A stretch of DNA of 64,000 nucleotides, taken from positions 1-64,000 of the forward strand of contig JAWKNL010000011.1 of NCBI GenBank assembly GCA_041391725.1, in the 5' to 3' direction. The position numbers were made by a program, and so were the translations under genes. Below, piece after piece: positions 63,374 through 64,000 of this stretch. The notes beneath the pieces were generated by a model. It was not told the DNA's origin. It was given only the letters and a program-made list of their open reading frames with translations, and ran no database searches. Within the stretch, counting starts at the first letter, position 1, and every line of letters begins with the position of its first letter. This DNA comes from JAGQVA01 sp041391725. Its GTDB lineage: Bacteria; Bacteroidota; Bacteroidia; J057.

Positions 63374-64000
63374 TTACGATCTTTCATCATAGGTTTTAAC
63401 ACCCTTGTATTGTTTGGCGTCAAACTCAAAATCAGCGTCGCCAAACCCTACATTCGTCCGGATGTCCAGAAATTCATATACAGTCTGGGTCTGCTTCCGG
63501 TCAATGAGCACTACTTTTTCAAGAAACTTTGTCTTTTTGTTGATCCAGACATAGGCCTGGTTGTAGTCAAGTTCGTCGCTTTGAATCGCCATAAAAATCT
63601 TGTGGCAGGCAACGCCATGAATATCAGTTTCACCTTCATAACGTGAGCGGGTGCTGGACTCGTAGATTTTGAAAATGCTTTCGACATTCACGCCTTCATC
63701 TTCGGTATAAGACATGATGTTTACTTCATTGTCTTCGGGCAGATAAATCCACAGTGTTTTGCCGTTGCAGAAGATCTTCTGGTCTTCGAGGGAAATCACG
63801 TATTTGCCTTTTTTGTACTTGATGCTGCCGGTTTTGGCAACGGGGCGCATATTGGGATTGCTGATCGAATATTTAAAGCCGGCGGAAAAGTCTGTAAGTG
63901 ACTCCAGCATAGCTTTGGATTCATTCAATATGTTTCCGGAATTATCATTTACCGTAAACCCGGTGATACCCAGATACATAGCCAACACGAGAGAAATAAC
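63374..64000 (-). CDS. lolA: LolA-like outer-membrane lipoprotein carrier, 5' end beyond the window
   Basis: About 208 residues are in the window; the frame is open to the right edge, where ISLVLAMYLGITGF looks like the signal peptide core, so the start codon lies just outside. The mature part has the LolA/LolB-type pattern: AMLESLTDFSAGFKYSIS, GSIKYKKGKYVISLEDQKIF, CNGKTLWIYLPEDNEVNI, VWINKKTKFLEKVVLID. LolA carries lipoproteins across the periplasm. It has its own terminator before the phosphorylase gene. Confidence 0.88.
   Translation of the reverse strand, partial: VISLVLAMYLGITGFTVNDNSGNILNESKAMLESLTDFSAGFKYSISNPNMRPVAKTGSIKYKKGKYVISLEDQKIFCNGKTLWIYLPEDNEVNIMSYTEDEGVNVESIFKIYESSTRSRYEGETDIHGVACHKIFMAIQSDELDYNQAYVWINKKTKFLEKVVLIDRKQTQTVYEFLDIRTNVGFGDADFEFDAKQYKGVKTYDERS

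Overview
The window comes from a member of the Bacteroidota, most likely the Saprospiria/Chitinophagia side of the phylum. The evidence is a SusC/SusD pair, a type IX secretion (T9SS) sorting tail on a secreted protein, several short-signal lipoproteins, a YgiQ radical-SAM protein and a Bacteroidota-type dcw (division and cell wall) cluster. The species cannot be named from sequence alone. The left 2 kb and all the toxin-antitoxin patches look visibly more AT-rich than the rest.

Layout: 0.2-2.0 kb, a seven-bladed propeller lipoprotein and a DUF2490 outer-membrane protein. 2.05-3.94 kb, a TPR/LuxR-type regulator broken by about eight frameshifts. 4.2-5.2 kb, mazEF and an mntA antitoxin whose HEPN toxin is cut after about 15 codons. 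5.2-7.7 kb, ygiQ and a lipoprotein. 7.9-9.5 kb, two vapBC-type modules; the second is bracketed by 110-bp direct repeats made from neighbouring gene ends. 9.4-11.9 kb, a keto-acid catabolic pair (ketoglutarate-semialdehyde dehydrogenase and a DapA-family lyase), both frameshifted. 12.6-14.5 kb, hslU and cdd.

15.2-30.9 kb is a complete minus-strand dcw operon, mraZ-rsmH-ftsL-ftsI-murE-mraY-murD-ftsW-murG-murC-ftsQ-ftsA-ftsZ. Three phased TGGGA boxes upstream of mraZ form a convincing MraZ operator, and a second phased array on the opposite strand lies about 150 bp further out. mraY carries an unusually long periplasmic loop with a PDZ-like stretch. A strong terminator follows ftsZ.

31-42.5 kb holds an FG-GAP/VWA protein, a small secreted protein, a rhomboid protease, a polyprenyl synthase, a YtcJ-type amidohydrolase, a ybbA-ybbP-like ABC transporter divergent from a tesA-like esterase, and an SH3 lipoprotein. 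42.5-55.2 kb is a carbohydrate module: membrane-anchored cupin, AraC regulator, GH88 unsaturated uronyl hydrolase, sugar isomerase/epimerase, Gfo/Idh oxidoreductase, SDR, DUF3311 plus sodium:solute symporter, then convergent SusD/SusC. 55.4-58.4 kb is a large T9SS-exported repeat/cohesin-like protein.

58.4-61.6 kb is a mobile-DNA islet beside tRNA-Ser(UGA). It contains four copies of the tRNA 3' end, an IS4-family element with inverted repeats and target duplication, a decayed addiction module, a MITE-like 421-bp element with 8-bp target duplication, and nested terminator duplications. An alpha-glucan phosphorylase and the start of a LolA-like gene close the window.

A recurrent theme is that nearly all broken genes are repaired by adding one base to a homopolymer. 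That looks like consensus sequencing error in at least part of the cases, and should be settled before calling them pseudogenes.
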